Counted from the first letter of the stretch, positions 33,326 through 43,161 are shown. The stretch: 50,625 nucleotides of DNA from Methylobacterium goesingense (GCF_022179225.1 NZ_BPQL01000061.1:1-50625), one strand, 5' to 3'. Program-made: numbers and translations. The notes: generated by a model from the sequence alone, not told the origin.

Positions 33326-34942
33326 TCAGCCCAATACGGCCGGTCCGTCGAGGACCGCCCGGACGCGCCGGATCAGGTCTGTCCGGCGATAGGGCTTGTT
33401 CAGGAGATCGAACGCCGAGCCACCCGCATCGGTTCGCTCCAGGCTGGCCTCGGCGTAGCCCGTGGTGAGCAGAACGCGCAGGCCCGGGCGCCGCGCTTGC
33501 GCCTCACGGGCCAGCGCGATTCCGTTCATGCCGCCGGGCATGATGAGGTCGGTGAACAGCAGGTCCACCGTGCCGCCGCCCTCGAGGATGTCGAGGGCTT
33601 CGCGCCCGTGCCCCGCCATCAGCGTGGTGTAGCCGAAGTCGCGCAGGATGGTGCGGGCGAGCTCGGCCACGTCCTCCCGATCGTCCACGATCAGGATCGT
33701 CTCCGTGCCCGTCCCGTCCGCCACCGCCAGCACCTCGGTCTTGGTGTCCGCCTCGTCCTGCTCGGTGGCCGGGAAAGAGAGCCGCACCACGGTGCCTTCG
33801 CCGAGGGTCGATTCGATGCGCGCGAGGCCGCCCGACTGCTTGGCGAAGCCGTAGACCATCGAGAGGCCGAGGCCCGTGCCCTTGCCCTCCTCCTTGGTCG
33901 TGAAGAACGGGTCCATCACGCGGGTCAGCACATGGGCGGGGATGCCGCTGCCGGAATCGGCGACGCTCACCGTGACGTAGCGGCCCGGCGCCAGGCCGCC
34001 GCCCGTTTCCGCGCCGAACGCCTGGTTTTGCGTGGTGATGCGAAGGCGGCCGCCGTCCGGCATGGCGTCGCGGGCGTTGATGAAGACGTTGAGGAGGGCG
34101 ACCTCCGCCTGGTTCGGGTCGACCCGACAGTTCCAGAGATTGGGTGCGAGCTCGCGCTCCATCGTGATGGCCTCGCCCAGCGTCCGGGCCGCCATATCGC
34201 CCATGCCCTGGACCAGGGCGTTGAGGTTCACCGAGCGCCCCTCGAGCCGCTGCTTGCGGGCAAAGGCGAGCAATTGCTGCGTCAGCGTGGTGGCGCGCTC
34301 GGCGGCCGTGCGGATGTTATCCGTGGCGCGCCGCAGCCGGTTCCTGTCGGCATCGGGATCGTCGAGCCCGGCGCCCAGTATGTCGACGTAGCCGACGATG
34401 ACCTGGAGCAGGTTGTTGAAGTCGTGGGCGATCCCGCCGGTGAGCTGGCCCAGCGCCTCCATCTTCTGGGCCTGGCCGAGGGCCTCCTCGGCATCGCGCC
34501 GGCGGGAGACGTCGAGCTGCGAGGCGAAGAAGTACACCAGCGCGCCGTCCGCGTCGTAGACCGGCGAGACGAAGAGGGCATTCCAGAACGGCGAGCCGTC
34601 CTTGCGATAGTTGACGATCTCGGTGGCGACGTTCTCGCGGGCCGCGACGGCGCGGGCGAGCTCGCGCACGACGGCGCGGTCGGTCTCCGGTCCCTGGAGG
34701 AAGCGGCAGTTGCGGTCGAGGACCTCGTCCCGGCCGTAGCCCGTCATCGCCAGGAAGGCATCGTTGGTGAAGATGATCGGGTTGTCCGGCCGGCGCGGAT
34801 CGCTCACCACCATCGGCATGCGGGAAGCCGCGACCGAGGCGAAAAAGAAGGCCGTCGCCGGGTCGGCCGGAGCGCCGCTCGCCGGGCTGGCGCCCCCGGC
34901 GCGGCTGTCACCCGCCGGCGGGCGGTTCGGCGTCTCGTTCAT
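33326..34942 (-). CDS. LOV-domain hybrid sensor histidine kinase with C-terminal receiver
   Basis: 538-residue soluble kinase. Residues ~30-147 form a PAS domain of LOV type: the flavin-adduct cysteine Cys79 lies in [13 protein letters not shown], and [18 protein letters not shown] plus ASQLDVSRR match the flavin-binding strands, so it should sense blue light. Then a HisKA-type helix with phospho-acceptor His173 ([12 protein letters not shown]), an ATPase domain ([15 protein letters not shown]-box, [20 protein letters not shown]) and a receiver with phospho-Asp in FTDLIMPGG and Lys in LLNKPYR. No membrane helix. It lies just upstream (in transcription order) of the small basic protein gene, 16 bp apart, so both may be co-transcribed. 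Confidence 0.9.
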   Translation of the reverse strand: MNETPNRPPAGDSRAGGASPASGAPADPATAFFFASVAASRMPMVVSDPRRPDNPIIFTNDAFLAMTGYGRDEVLDRNCRFLQGPETDRAVVRELARAVAARENVATEIVNYRKDGSPFWNALFVSPVYDADGALVYFFASQLDVSRRRDAEEALGQAQKMEALGQLTGGIAHDFNNLLQVIVGYVDILGAGLDDPDADRNRLRRATDNIRTAAERATTLTQQLLAFARKQRLEGRSVNLNALVQGMGDMAARTLGEAITMERELAPNLWNCRVDPNQAEVALLNVFINARDAMPDGGRLRITTQNQAFGAETGGGLAPGRYVTVSVADSGSGIPAHVLTRVMDPFFTTKEEGKGTGLGLSMVYGFAKQSGGLARIESTLGEGTVVRLSFPATEQDEADTKTEVLAVADGTGTETILIVDDREDVAELARTILRDFGYTTLMAGHGREALDILEGGGTVDLLFTDLIMPGGMNGIALAREAQARRPGLRVLLTTGYAEASLERTDAGGSAFDLLNKPYRRTDLIRRVRAVLDGPAVLG

Positions 34943-35087
34943 GGTCGCGCCATCACATCGGTGGGTTTATCGGCGGCCTTGTGCCCCGTGAGCCCCTGCT
35001 CGTCTTCAAACGCCCAGTGCCGTCCGGGTTTCCCGCGAAAGAGGCGCTGCGCGCGCAACCCGGCGTGAACCACCGCGCCCCGGGAAC

Positions 35088-35113
35088 GCCGCGCGCCAGG
35101 ACCGGCGCGCGGC
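35088..35113 (-). terminator. Hairpin downstream of glgX
   Basis: Perfect 10-bp stem GCCGCGCGCC / GGCGCGCGGC with a six-base loop, 8 bases beyond the glgX stop. No T-run. Confidence 0.5.
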
Positions 35114-35121
35114 ACGGCGCA

Positions 35122-37398
35122 TCAGCGCTGCTTCATCTCGAAGCGAACGCTGTTCACGTTGGCCCGCTCGAAGGCCTGCATGACGTGCTGGTAGGAGCGC
35201 TCCATGTCGGTAGCCTCGACCCCGTCCACCTCCTCGGGCTTCAGGACGAACATCAGCATCGAGCGCCCGGTGACCTCGTAGGTCGCGCCGATGGGCTTGC
35301 TGACCACGTCCTGACTGTCGGGCAGGTTCGTGTCGAGGAGCCGGGTCCAGCCCACGCCGCCCACGGATTCCGGCAACGTAAACGACACGAGGTCGTGGTA
35401 GGCGTTGTAGAGCAGCAGCAGGGTGGCATCGCCGCCGCGCTGGTGGATGCCGGAGGCCTGGGCCCGGCCGTCGAGCAGAACTGCGATGGCCCGCGCATCG
35501 CCCTGCGTCCAGTTCTCCGGGGACATCTCGCCGCCGTCCGGGCGAAGCCAGGTCACGTCCTTGACGCCGAACTCCTCGTCGTAGGCGCCCGTCAGGAAGC
35601 GCCCGCGCGTCAGGATCGGCAGGGCCTCGCGCAGCAGGGTCAGGCGCTGCGTGAACTCGGCCAGATCCCGCTCCTCCGGGCCGATCGCCTCCCAGTCGAG
35701 CCAGGAGATCTCGTTATCCTGGCAATAGGCGTTGTTGTTGCCGTTCTGGGTACGGGCGAATTCGTCGCCCGCCAGCAGCATCGGGGTGCCGCGAGACAGA
35801 AACAGGGTCGCCAGCATGTTGCGCATCTGGCGCAGGCGGATGGCGCGGATCTCCGGATCGTCCGTCGGTCCCTCGGCGCCGTAATTGTTCGAGAGGTTGT
35901 GCGAGTGGCCGTCCCGGTTGTCCTCGCCGTTGGCCATGTTGTGCTTCTCGTTGTACGACACCGTGTCGTTCAGCGTGAAGCCGTCATGGGCGGTGAGGAA
36001 GTTCACCGAGGCCCAGGGCTTACGCCCGCGCTTGTTGAACTTGTCGGCCGAGCCGGTGAGGCGGGCGGCGAGATCCGGCAATTTGCCTTCGTCGCCGCGC
36101 CAGTAGCCGCGCACGTCATCGCGAAAACGGTCGTTCCATTCGGCCCAGCCCGGGGGGAAGCCGCCGACCTGGTAGCCGCCCGGGCCGCAATCCCAGGGCT
36201 CGGCGATCAGCTTGACGGCGTTCAGCACCGGGTCCTGTCGGCAGGTGTCGAGGAAGCCGCCGCCCTCGTCGAAGCCGTGCGGCTCGCGGCCCAGGATGGT
36301 GGCGAGGTCGAAGCGGAAGCCGTCCACCCGCATCTCGGTGGCCCAGTAGCGCAACGAGTCGGTCACGAGCTGCAGCACGCGCGGGTGCGACAGGTTGAAA
36401 GTGTTCCCGGTGCCGGTGTCGTTGATGTAGTAGCGCGGCTCCTTGGGCATCAGGCGATAGTAGGACGCGTTGTCGACGCCCTTGTAGGAGAGGGTCGGTC
36501 CCTTCTCGTTGCCTTCGGCGGTGTGGTTGTAGACCACGTCGAGGATCACCTCGAGGCCGGCGCCGTGCATGCGGGCCACCATCTCCTTGAACTCGGAGAA
36601 GGCGAAGTCCGGCACCGCCGCGTAGCGCCGGGCGGGGGTGAAGAACGAGATGGTGTTGTAGCCCCAGTAGTTAACCAGCCCCTTCTCCTGCAGGTAGTCG
36701 TCCTGCACGAAGGCGTGGACCGGCAGGAGCTCCACCGAAGTGACGCCGAGGCTCTTGATGTAGTCGAGCACCGCCGGGGTGCCGAGGCCCGCATAGGTGC
36801 CGCGCAGCTTCTCCGGCACGGCCGGGTGCAGCTTGGTGAAACCCTTCACGTGGGTCTCGTAGAAGATCGTCTTCTCCCACGGCACGTGGGGCTTGCGGTC
36901 CCGGCCCCAGGTGAAGGCCGAGTCGATGACGCGCGAGCGCCGGGTGTAGGGCGCGGAGTCGCGGTCGTCGAAGCTCAGGTCGTCGCCCGTCTCCATCTTG
37001 TAGCCGAACAGGGCCGGGTTCCAGGTGATGGAGCCGACGAGTCCCTTGGCGTAGGGGTCGATGAGCAGCTTGTTGGGGTTGAAGCGGTGGCCGGCCTTGG
37101 GTTCGTAGGGGCCGTGCACGCGGTAGCCGTAGATCGTGCCCGGGCGCGCGTCGGGCAGGTAACCATGCCAGATCTCGTCCGTGTACTCGGGCAGTTCGAT
37201 GCGCTCGATCTCGCTCACGCCGTCATCGTCGAACAGGCAGAGCTCCACCTTGGTGGCGTTGGCGGAGAAGAGCGCGAAGTTGACGCCGAGGCCGTCCCAG
37301 TTCGCGCCGAGAGGATAGGGCGATCCCTCCTTGATGCGCGAGCGGGCGCTGCGGCTCTGGGGGCTCGCGCGATCGGCGGGAGAAGTCGTGTCGGCCAT
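35122..37398 (-). CDS. glgX: Glycogen debranching enzyme GlgX (isoamylase-type, GH13)
   Basis: 758-residue glycoside hydrolase that cleaves alpha-1,6 branches of glycogen limit dextrin in the cytoplasm. N-terminal CBM48 domain (SPYPLGANWDGLGVNFALFS, about residues 25-130), then the GH13 barrel with the four conserved regions: DVVYNHTAEG, GFRFDLATILGRE (nucleophile Asp), the acid/base Glu in LIAEPWDCGPGGYQ, and FLTAHDGFTLND. The isoamylase hallmark VNYWGYNTISFFTP is present. I start at MADTTSP (37398; CGGAG upstream); the frame remains open to 37581. No other glg genes are adjacent. Confidence 0.93.
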   Translation of the reverse strand: MADTTSPADRASPQSRSARSRIKEGSPYPLGANWDGLGVNFALFSANATKVELCLFDDDGVSEIERIELPEYTDEIWHGYLPDARPGTIYGYRVHGPYEPKAGHRFNPNKLLIDPYAKGLVGSITWNPALFGYKMETGDDLSFDDRDSAPYTRRSRVIDSAFTWGRDRKPHVPWEKTIFYETHVKGFTKLHPAVPEKLRGTYAGLGTPAVLDYIKSLGVTSVELLPVHAFVQDDYLQEKGLVNYWGYNTISFFTPARRYAAVPDFAFSEFKEMVARMHGAGLEVILDVVYNHTAEGNEKGPTLSYKGVDNASYYRLMPKEPRYYINDTGTGNTFNLSHPRVLQLVTDSLRYWATEMRVDGFRFDLATILGREPHGFDEGGGFLDTCRQDPVLNAVKLIAEPWDCGPGGYQVGGFPPGWAEWNDRFRDDVRGYWRGDEGKLPDLAARLTGSADKFNKRGRKPWASVNFLTAHDGFTLNDTVSYNEKHNMANGEDNRDGHSHNLSNNYGAEGPTDDPEIRAIRLRQMRNMLATLFLSRGTPMLLAGDEFARTQNGNNNAYCQDNEISWLDWEAIGPEERDLAEFTQRLTLLREALPILTRGRFLTGAYDEEFGVKDVTWLRPDGGEMSPENWTQGDARAIAVLLDGRAQASGIHQRGGDATLLLLYNAYHDLVSFTLPESVGGVGWTRLLDTNLPDSQDVVSKPIGATYEVTGRSMLMFVLKPEEVDGVEATDMERSYQHVMQAFERANVNSVRFEMKQR

Positions 37399-37636
37399 TT
37401 GCGCTCCGGAAGCGTTCTCGACGCAAGCCCGGGCATCGGCGATGCCCAGGCCCTGAAAATCACGACGGCAACGCTCACGCTTCGGCGGAAGGTCCGCCGG
37501 GTCGGAAACTTTTTGCGCTGCGCAAGCCGGTGCCCGGACGGGCATGCCTTCGACCTCCCGTCTTTCCTGGCACTCGCACATGCGGCATGACTGATGCTAA
37601 CCGCCGCGCTGCGGCGAACCCCACGAGGAGCCCCGC

Positions 37637-38467
37637 ATGACCGAGCATCCCAACGCCTTGCAGAGCATCGCGGAGCGCCACGGATTCAGTCTCGATGCAG
37701 TCCGCCATCTCGTCCGGTCCCTGGAGGCGGGCCAGGGGCGCATGGCGCAGTTCGACCATCCCGACCTCGGTGGCTTCGGGCAGTGGACCAGCGGCGGCAT
37801 GACGATGATCGGCGATATGTTCAACACCGGGTTGAAGACTCGTGTGAGCGCTCTCTGCGCCGATCTCGCCTCCTCCCTTCCGGCGACGGGTTGGGCCGAG
37901 CCCCGGCCGGCTTCAGCGCACTGGCCGGCCGAATGGGGACCGCCCGCCACGTCGGGTTCGCAGAACGGGATGCGCTACGCCTATTTCCCGGCCCTGCATC
38001 GCCTCGCCGTGGAAACGGACGGCCGGGTCGCGCTCTACGACACGGAAGGCTACGACATCAGCGGCGTCGCCCAGCAGCAGGGCGGCACGTCGAGCCTGCG
38101 CTTCTCCGGACGCGACGGCGCGGTCGACCTCGCCAGCTTGAAGCGTGTCGACGGGGTCGGGGCCATCTCCGAGGGGGCCTCGGACGTGGCGCCCGAGGCT
38201 CAGCCGTTCGAGCCCGCACCGTTCGAGCCTTCACCGGGCGGGTCTTCGTCGGGCGGGTCTTCGTCGGGCTGGTCTTCCTCGGGCGGGGCCTCGCCGCTCG
38301 AGTCCCTGCCGTCGGAGTCCGGGGCACACGCGCCCTCGGCAGCCCCCGCTGGCCGGGCGGACGACATCCTGGGGACGATCGAGCGCCTGGCCGACCTGCA
38401 CCGCCGTGGCATCCTCGATCAGACGGAATTCGCGTCGAAGAAGGCCGAGTTGCTGGCCCGCCTCTAG
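37637..38467 (+). CDS. SHOCT-domain protein with Gly/Ser linker
   Basis: 276-residue cytoplasmic protein. The C-terminal ~35 residues are a SHOCT domain (ILGTIERLADLHRRGILDQT, then EFASKKAELLARL). The N-terminal two thirds (residues 1-165) start MTEHPNALQSIAERHGFSLD and include GGFGQWTSGGMTMIGDMFN and a beta-rich part (LAVETDGRVALYDTEGYDIS). The two halves are joined by a Pro/Glu stretch and a run of GGSSS-like repeats. Similar SHOCT proteins occur in rhizobiales without known function. Divergent from glgX over 238 bp; GAGGAG before the ATG. Confidence 0.8.
   Translation: MTEHPNALQSIAERHGFSLDAVRHLVRSLEAGQGRMAQFDHPDLGGFGQWTSGGMTMIGDMFNTGLKTRVSALCADLASSLPATGWAEPRPASAHWPAEWGPPATSGSQNGMRYAYFPALHRLAVETDGRVALYDTEGYDISGVAQQQGGTSSLRFSGRDGAVDLASLKRVDGVGAISEGASDVAPEAQPFEPAPFEPSPGGSSSGGSSSGWSSSGGASPLESLPSESGAHAPSAAPAGRADDILGTIERLADLHRRGILDQTEFASKKAELLARL
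38236..38294 (+). repeat. 15-bp coding repeats for the GGSSS linker
   Basis: Four tandem near-copies of a GGCGGGTCTTCGTCG unit encode GGSSS, GGSSS, GWSSS and GGAS in the SHOCT protein. Likely length-variable between strains. Confidence 0.7.
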
Positions 38468-38503
38468 TCCCGGCGGCTCCGGCGCCCGATCTGAAGCGGG
38501 ACC

Positions 38504-39571
38504 ATGGCCCGGCCCCGCGATCTCCTCGACGTCACCACCATCTACCACGAGCCGGCGGTGCCGGATTTTTCGCGTGGGCGGGAGATCCTGGATCGGTTCC
38601 CGGGGGCCGAGCGCATCGTGGTGCCCTCGCACTGGAACATCCCGAGCCTGCACGGCAATGCCGGCTCGGTGGAGGATTGGGTGCGCATCAAGCGCTCCAC
38701 CCTGGTCCTCGGCGTGAAGAAGGGGCTGGCGATGCGGCCGAACGGGCGCAGCGCCCACTTCATCGCGCCCTCGACCTCCAACGGCTGCGCCATGGCCTGC
38801 GCCTACTGCTACGTGCCGCGCCGCAAGGGCTTCGCCAACCCGATCTCGGTCTTCGTGAACGTCGAGGCGATCGCCGCCGCGATCGTCCGGCACGCCGCCC
38901 GCCAAGGCCCGCTCGGTACGCCCGATACCATCGATCCCGCTCTCTGGGTCTACGACCTCGGCGAGAACGGCGACCTCTCGGTGGACGCGATGGTGAGCGA
39001 CACGGTGCGGGACCTCGTGGCGCTGTTCCGGGACATCCCGAACGCCAAGGCGTCCTTCGCCACCAAGGCGGTGAACCGCGATCTCCTGGCCTACGACCCG
39101 CAGGGCAAGACTCGCATCCGCTTCTCGCTGATGCCGGAGCGCATCGCCCGTATCGTCGACGTGCGCACCGCGCCGATCCCCGAGCGCATCGCCGCGATCG
39201 ACGACTTCGTGGCCGCCGGCTACGAGGTCCACCTCAACTTCTCGCCGGTGATCCTCTACGAGGGCTGGGAAGCGGACTGGTGCGCCCTGTTCGATGCCGT
39301 CGACGGCGCGATCGGCCCGGCGGCCCGCGCCCAGTTGAAGGCGGAGATCATCCTCCTCACGCACAACGCCGACCTGCACGCGGTCAATCTCGGCTGGCAC
39401 CCCAAGGCCGAGGACCTGCTCTGGCGCCCGGACATTCAGGAGGCCAAGGTCTCCGAGGGCGGCGGCGCGAACCTGCGTTACCGCACCGGCTGGAAGGGCA
39501 AATGGCTCGCCCGGTTCAAAGCCCTGCTCGCGGAGCGCATGCCGTACTGCACGGTGCGTTACGCGTTCTGA
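38504..39571 (+). CDS. Spore photoproduct lyase-like radical SAM protein
   Basis: 355-residue member of the SplB family within the radical SAM superfamily. The 4Fe-4S motif is Cys95-x3-Cys99-x2-Cys102 (GCAMACAYCYVP). Around it sit IAPSTSNGCAM, the SAM-contacting DLGENGDLSVDA segment, SFATKAVNRDLL and LNFSPVILYEGWEADW, all typical of the SplB-like group in non-sporulating proteobacteria. Length is close to Bacillus SplB (~340). In spore formers the enzyme reverses the UV thymine dimer 5-thyminyl-dihydrothymine; in Methylobacterium, which makes no spores, the substrate is unknown. Starts 36 bp after the SHOCT gene. Confidence 0.85.
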   Translation: MARPRDLLDVTTIYHEPAVPDFSRGREILDRFPGAERIVVPSHWNIPSLHGNAGSVEDWVRIKRSTLVLGVKKGLAMRPNGRSAHFIAPSTSNGCAMACAYCYVPRRKGFANPISVFVNVEAIAAAIVRHAARQGPLGTPDTIDPALWVYDLGENGDLSVDAMVSDTVRDLVALFRDIPNAKASFATKAVNRDLLAYDPQGKTRIRFSLMPERIARIVDVRTAPIPERIAAIDDFVAAGYEVHLNFSPVILYEGWEADWCALFDAVDGAIGPAARAQLKAEIILLTHNADLHAVNLGWHPKAEDLLWRPDIQEAKVSEGGGANLRYRTGWKGKWLARFKALLAERMPYCTVRYAF

Positions 39572-39697
39572 GAGCGAGAGGGTTCGGGGCCGCGCGCGAA
39601 GTGCCGGACGCGGGACCATTGCCTGAAGCAAGGTCCTCCATCGCAGCCGGCGGGATATCGCGGTCCGGCCGGAGCGCCGCTTCACCGATGCCGAAAT

Positions 39698-40528
39698 CTA
39701 GCGGACCTTCGAAGTCGAGGTGAGGCGCGCGCGGATGGCATCCAGCAACGCCCCTTCGAACATCAGGGCCGAGCCGTAATGGTACTCGATGTCGAAGGCG
39801 CGGCGTGAGTTCATCGACAGAGATGCGCTGTGGAGGGCGATGAGGCGGCCGCTCGTGTCAAACAGGCCCGAGCCCGAGCCGCCGAAGCCGTTGTTGCAAT
39901 CGTGGCGGACGCGACGGATCGCGTCCTCGCTCGGCGGATCGATCTGGCGGATCGAACAGGCTTCGAGGCTGCTCTGGCCGGGGTAATTCGCATGGCCCCC
40001 CGGTGACACCATCACGATGGGTACGGCCTCGCTGCCGGTTTGCAGGGTCGGATCAGCCGGGACCGGCTGCGGGCGAACGTCCTCGGCCGCCTGCGCGAGA
40101 TCCACGAGGGCCCAATCGTCGGTAATGTGCAGGGACATGGCCCCCGGCACGGTACCGAGGTGCAGCGTTTCCGGCGCGAATTCGTAGTTCCGCCCTGCGA
40201 TCTGGAAGAAGCAGTCGGCGACCTCCCGCGTCGGCTCCAGGTGCCGGCTGCGAAAGTTGTGGGCGTTGAGCACCACGAGGCGTTGATTGCCGATGAGCCA
40301 GGCGGCGGCCGCCTTGCGGGGAATGCCGTCCGCCCGGCAGAACAGGATGCCGGCGCCCGGATACTGGTCGTAATCCGCGCCCTTCAACTCGCGGCGACCG
40401 TCCTGCGGATAGAGCGCCGCCAGACGCTCTCCCTCCGCGCCGGCGGTTCCGGCCCACCCCGCGAAGATCAGCCCGAGGCAGGCGCGGATCCAGGCAGGCG
40501 GCCCTCTTTCTGTCCGGACGCATGGCAT
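39698..40528 (-). CDS. Secreted trypsin-like serine protease
   Basis: 276-residue chymotrypsin-fold protease with an N-terminal signal (IRACLGLIFAGWAGTAGA, cleavage near residue 31). The catalytic triad is visible: His90 in VVLNAHNF, Asp138 in TDDWALV, Ser218 in GFGGSGSGLFD. Two cysteines (SSLEACS and HDCNNG) could pair. Compared with degradative trypsins it lacks long insertions, and similar proteases in this group are uncharacterised. A small secreted-protein gene lies 28 bp before it in the same direction, so the two may form a unit. Confidence 0.85.
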   Translation of the reverse strand: MPCVRTERGPPAWIRACLGLIFAGWAGTAGAEGERLAALYPQDGRRELKGADYDQYPGAGILFCRADGIPRKAAAAWLIGNQRLVVLNAHNFRSRHLEPTREVADCFFQIAGRNYEFAPETLHLGTVPGAMSLHITDDWALVDLAQAAEDVRPQPVPADPTLQTGSEAVPIVMVSPGGHANYPGQSSLEACSIRQIDPPSEDAIRRVRHDCNNGFGGSGSGLFDTSGRLIALHSASLSMNSRRAFDIEYHYGSALMFEGALLDAIRARLTSTSKVR

Positions 40529-40556
40529 CGCGACGCTGCTCCTGTCCGCCGGGCGG

Positions 40557-40853
40557 CTATTCGTCGGCCTTCTGGTGGACCGAGACGCAGATCTTCACCG
40601 CCTGCTCAAGTTTCGTGTCGCGGGGATTACCAATATTGGCGGTCTCTTCCAAGCAACGGATGAAATAATTCATGTCGAGCTGCGGTGACAGGCTCGAGAA
40701 TGCTTTGCCCATTCGGGTCGCGAAATCGACCTTGTCGGTCGTGGGTGTACGCGGCCAGTTCGAGACCGGATCGTCCAGAGTCAGCCGTGCGGCCTGCACG
40801 GGCATGGCGCATCCGATGGTACAAAATAAGAAAAATCTAAGATGACGGACCAT
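40557..40853 (-). CDS. Small secreted protein, unknown
   Basis: 98-residue protein with a clear signal peptide (MVRHLRFFLFCTIGCAMPVQA, cleavage after about residue 21) and a mature part of about 77 residues containing two cysteines (FIRCLEE and VKICVSV), probably a disulfide. I do not recognise the family. The frame is open to 40928, but the signal sequence fixes the start at 40853. It precedes the trypsin-like protease gene and could be its partner or inhibitor, but nothing in the sequence shows this. Confidence 0.65.
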   Translation of the reverse strand: MVRHLRFFLFCTIGCAMPVQAARLTLDDPVSNWPRTPTTDKVDFATRMGKAFSSLSPQLDMNYFIRCLEETANIGNPRDTKLEQAVKICVSVHQKADE

Positions 40854-41240
40854 GTTGCCAAGTCTCTTGCGTGACGGGTGAGCCTTCCGGTGGGTGTCAC
40901 ATTCGGTCTGACGGGACCGGACTGTCAATTCGATCTTTCCACGCTACGCTTAAAAGTAAATCTCCATTTGATCTGTTCCGGATCGCACTTTCAAAATTGC
41001 CACTTGCTCCCGGCAAAAAAAGGCCAACTGGCCGCAGACACCGCATCTGACAAATGCTTTTATGAATAGCCAAGGGTTCAGTAATAAATCTTTCATAAGA
41101 AGCACTTCATCTCAGTGTTTTCTTATAAATACAAGTGTGTTCGCAAATCGATGCGGATGCTTTTGCTGACCCGGTGAAATCAAAGGCGGCGCCGGACCGT
41201 AAGGTCGACGGACGCGGCAATCAGGGAAGGAGACGTTCAG
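40854..41240 (+). promoter_or_regulatory. mxaF promoter and leader region
   Basis: 387 bp without a gene, clearly AT-richer than its surroundings, between the divergent small secreted protein gene and mxaF. mxaF is normally among the most strongly expressed genes in methylotrophs and is controlled by MxcQE, MxbDM and lanthanide supply; the sites are not defined here because I cannot place them from consensus. Two overlapping inverted repeats occupy 41055-41126. GGAAGGAGA before the ATG is a strong ribosome binding site. Confidence 0.75.
41055..41126 (+). promoter_or_regulatory. Two mutually exclusive stem-loops upstream of mxaF
   Basis: Segment A (41055-41066, TGCTTTTATGAA) is complementary to segment B (41092-41104, TTCATAAGAAGCA) over 12 bp with one bulged G. 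Segment B (41095-41106, ATAAGAAGCACT) also pairs with segment C (41114-41126, AGTGTTTTCTTAT) over 11 bp with a short internal bulge and a 7-nt loop. A-B and B-C cannot form together. In RNA this is the layout of a conformational switch; in DNA it could be overlapping dyads for a regulator. Confidence 0.5.
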
Positions 41241-43124
41241 ATGAACAGGTTTCTTGGCTCGGTCTCACTGCTGGCCATCGGCGCCCTGGCGCCCCTCGGC
41301 CTGACGAGCATCGCTTTCGCGAACGACAAGCTCGTCGAGATGGCGAAGGACGATTCCAACTGGGTGATGCCCGGTAAGAACTACGACTCCGACAACTATA
41401 GCCAGCTTAAGCAGATCAACACGAGCAACGTGAAGGACTTGAAGGTGTCCTGGACGTTCTCCACCGGCCTCCTCAACGGGCACGAGGGTGCCCCGGTGGT
41501 GGTGGATGGCAAGATGTACATCCACACCTCCTTCCCGAATAACACCTTCGCCCTCGGCCTCGACGATCCCGGCAAGATCCTCTGGCAGGACAAGCCCAAG
41601 CAGAACCCGGCCGCCCGCGCGGTGGCCTGCTGCGATCTCGTGAATCGCGGCCTCGCCTACTGGCCCGGCGACGGCAAGACCCCGGCGCTCATCCTCAAGA
41701 CGCTGCTCGACGGCAACGTCATGGCGCTCAACGCGGAGACTGGCGAGACGGTCTGGAAGGTCGAGAACTCCGACATCAAGGTCGGCTCGACGCTGACGAT
41801 CGCGCCCTACGTGGTCAAGGACAAAGTCATCATCGGTTCCTCCGGCGCCGAACTCGGCGTACGCGGGTATCTGACCGCCTACGACGTGAAGACCGGCGCG
41901 CAGGTCTGGCGCGCCTACGCCACCGGCCCGGACAAGGACCTCTTGCTGGCCGACGACTTCAATATCCGCAACGCCCATTACGGCCAGAAGGGCCTCGGTA
42001 CCGCCACCTGGGAGGGCGATGCCTGGAAGATCGGCGGCGGCACCAACTGGGGCTGGTACGCCTACGATCCCGGCACCAACCTGATCTACTTCGGCACCGG
42101 CAATCCGGCGCCCTGGAACGAGACCATGCGTCCGGGCGACAACAAGTGGACGATGACCATCTTTGGCCGCGACGCCGACACGGGCGAGGCCAAGTTCGGC
42201 TATCAGAAGACCCCGCACGACGAGTGGGATTACGCCGGCGTCAACGTGATGATGCTGTCGAACCAGAAGGACAAGGACGGCAAGGACCGCAAACTCCTGA
42301 CCCATCCGGACCGCAACGGCATCGTCTACACCCTCGACCGGACCGATGGTTCACTGGTCTCGGCCAACAAGATCGACGACACCGTCAACGTCTTCAAATC
42401 GGTGGATCTCAAGACCGGCCAGCCCGTCCGTGATCCCGAATACGGCACCCGGATGGATCACCTCGCCAAGGACATCTGTCCCTCGGCGATGGGCTACCAC
42501 AACCAGGGGCACGATTCCTATGATCCGGAGCGGAAGCTCTTCTTCATGGGTATCAACCACATCTGCATGGATTGGGAGCCCTTCATGCTGCCCTATCGTG
42601 CCGGTCAGTTCTTCGTCGGCGCCACGTTGAACATGTATCCCGGCCCGAAGGGCGATCGCCAGAACTACGAAGGTCTGGGTCAGATCAAGGGCTACAACGC
42701 CATCACGGGCGAGTTCAAATGGGAGAAGATGGAGCGCTTCGCCGTCTGGGGCGGCACGACGGCCACCGCCGGCGGGCTGGTCTTCTACGGAACCCTCGAC
42801 GGCTACATCAAGGCGCGCAACTCGGACAACGGAGACCTTCTCTGGAAGTTCAAGATGCCCTCCGGCGCCATCGGCTACCCGATCACCTACACGCACAAGG
42901 GTGAGCAGTACGTGGCGATCTACTACGGCGTCGGCGGCTGGCCGGGCGTCGGCCTGGTCTTCGACCTGCAGGACCCGACCGCTGGCCTCGGCGCGGTAGG
43001 CGCCTTCAAGAAGCTCGCCAACTACACCCAGATGGGCGGCGGCGTGATGGTGTTCTCGCTGAACGGCAAGGGCCCCTACGACGATCCGAGCGTCGGCGAG
43101 TACCAGACGGCGGCCGCGAAGTAA
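41241..43124 (+). CDS. mxaF: Calcium-dependent methanol dehydrogenase, large subunit
   Basis: 627-residue precursor of the periplasmic PQQ quinoprotein that oxidises methanol to formaldehyde, donating electrons to cytochrome cL. The signal peptide ends AFA at residue 27. The eight-bladed propeller shows repeated tryptophan-docking motifs. Vicinal Cys130-Cys131 form the disulfide ring over PQQ. The catalytic Asp is residue 330 (mature Asp303) in DEWDYAG; the residue two further on is Ala, not Asp, which marks calcium MxaF and separates it from lanthanide XoxF. Strong GGAAGGAGA ribosome binding site. First gene of the mxa operon. Confidence 0.98.
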   Translation: MNRFLGSVSLLAIGALAPLGLTSIAFANDKLVEMAKDDSNWVMPGKNYDSDNYSQLKQINTSNVKDLKVSWTFSTGLLNGHEGAPVVVDGKMYIHTSFPNNTFALGLDDPGKILWQDKPKQNPAARAVACCDLVNRGLAYWPGDGKTPALILKTLLDGNVMALNAETGETVWKVENSDIKVGSTLTIAPYVVKDKVIIGSSGAELGVRGYLTAYDVKTGAQVWRAYATGPDKDLLLADDFNIRNAHYGQKGLGTATWEGDAWKIGGGTNWGWYAYDPGTNLIYFGTGNPAPWNETMRPGDNKWTMTIFGRDADTGEAKFGYQKTPHDEWDYAGVNVMMLSNQKDKDGKDRKLLTHPDRNGIVYTLDRTDGSLVSANKIDDTVNVFKSVDLKTGQPVRDPEYGTRMDHLAKDICPSAMGYHNQGHDSYDPERKLFFMGINHICMDWEPFMLPYRAGQFFVGATLNMYPGPKGDRQNYEGLGQIKGYNAITGEFKWEKMERFAVWGGTTATAGGLVFYGTLDGYIKARNSDNGDLLWKFKMPSGAIGYPITYTHKGEQYVAIYYGVGGWPGVGLVFDLQDPTAGLGAVGAFKKLANYTQMGGGVMVFSLNGKGPYDDPSVGEYQTAAAK

Positions 43125-43161
43125 GCGGCACGCCAAGGCCGCGCCCGCACCGTGAGCGTGT

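Noticed and set aside
41241..43124. Lanthanide-type XoxF methanol dehydrogenase
   Set aside because: The residue two after the catalytic Asp is Ala (DYAG), and mxaJ, mxaG and mxaI follow; XoxF would have Asp there and no mxaI.
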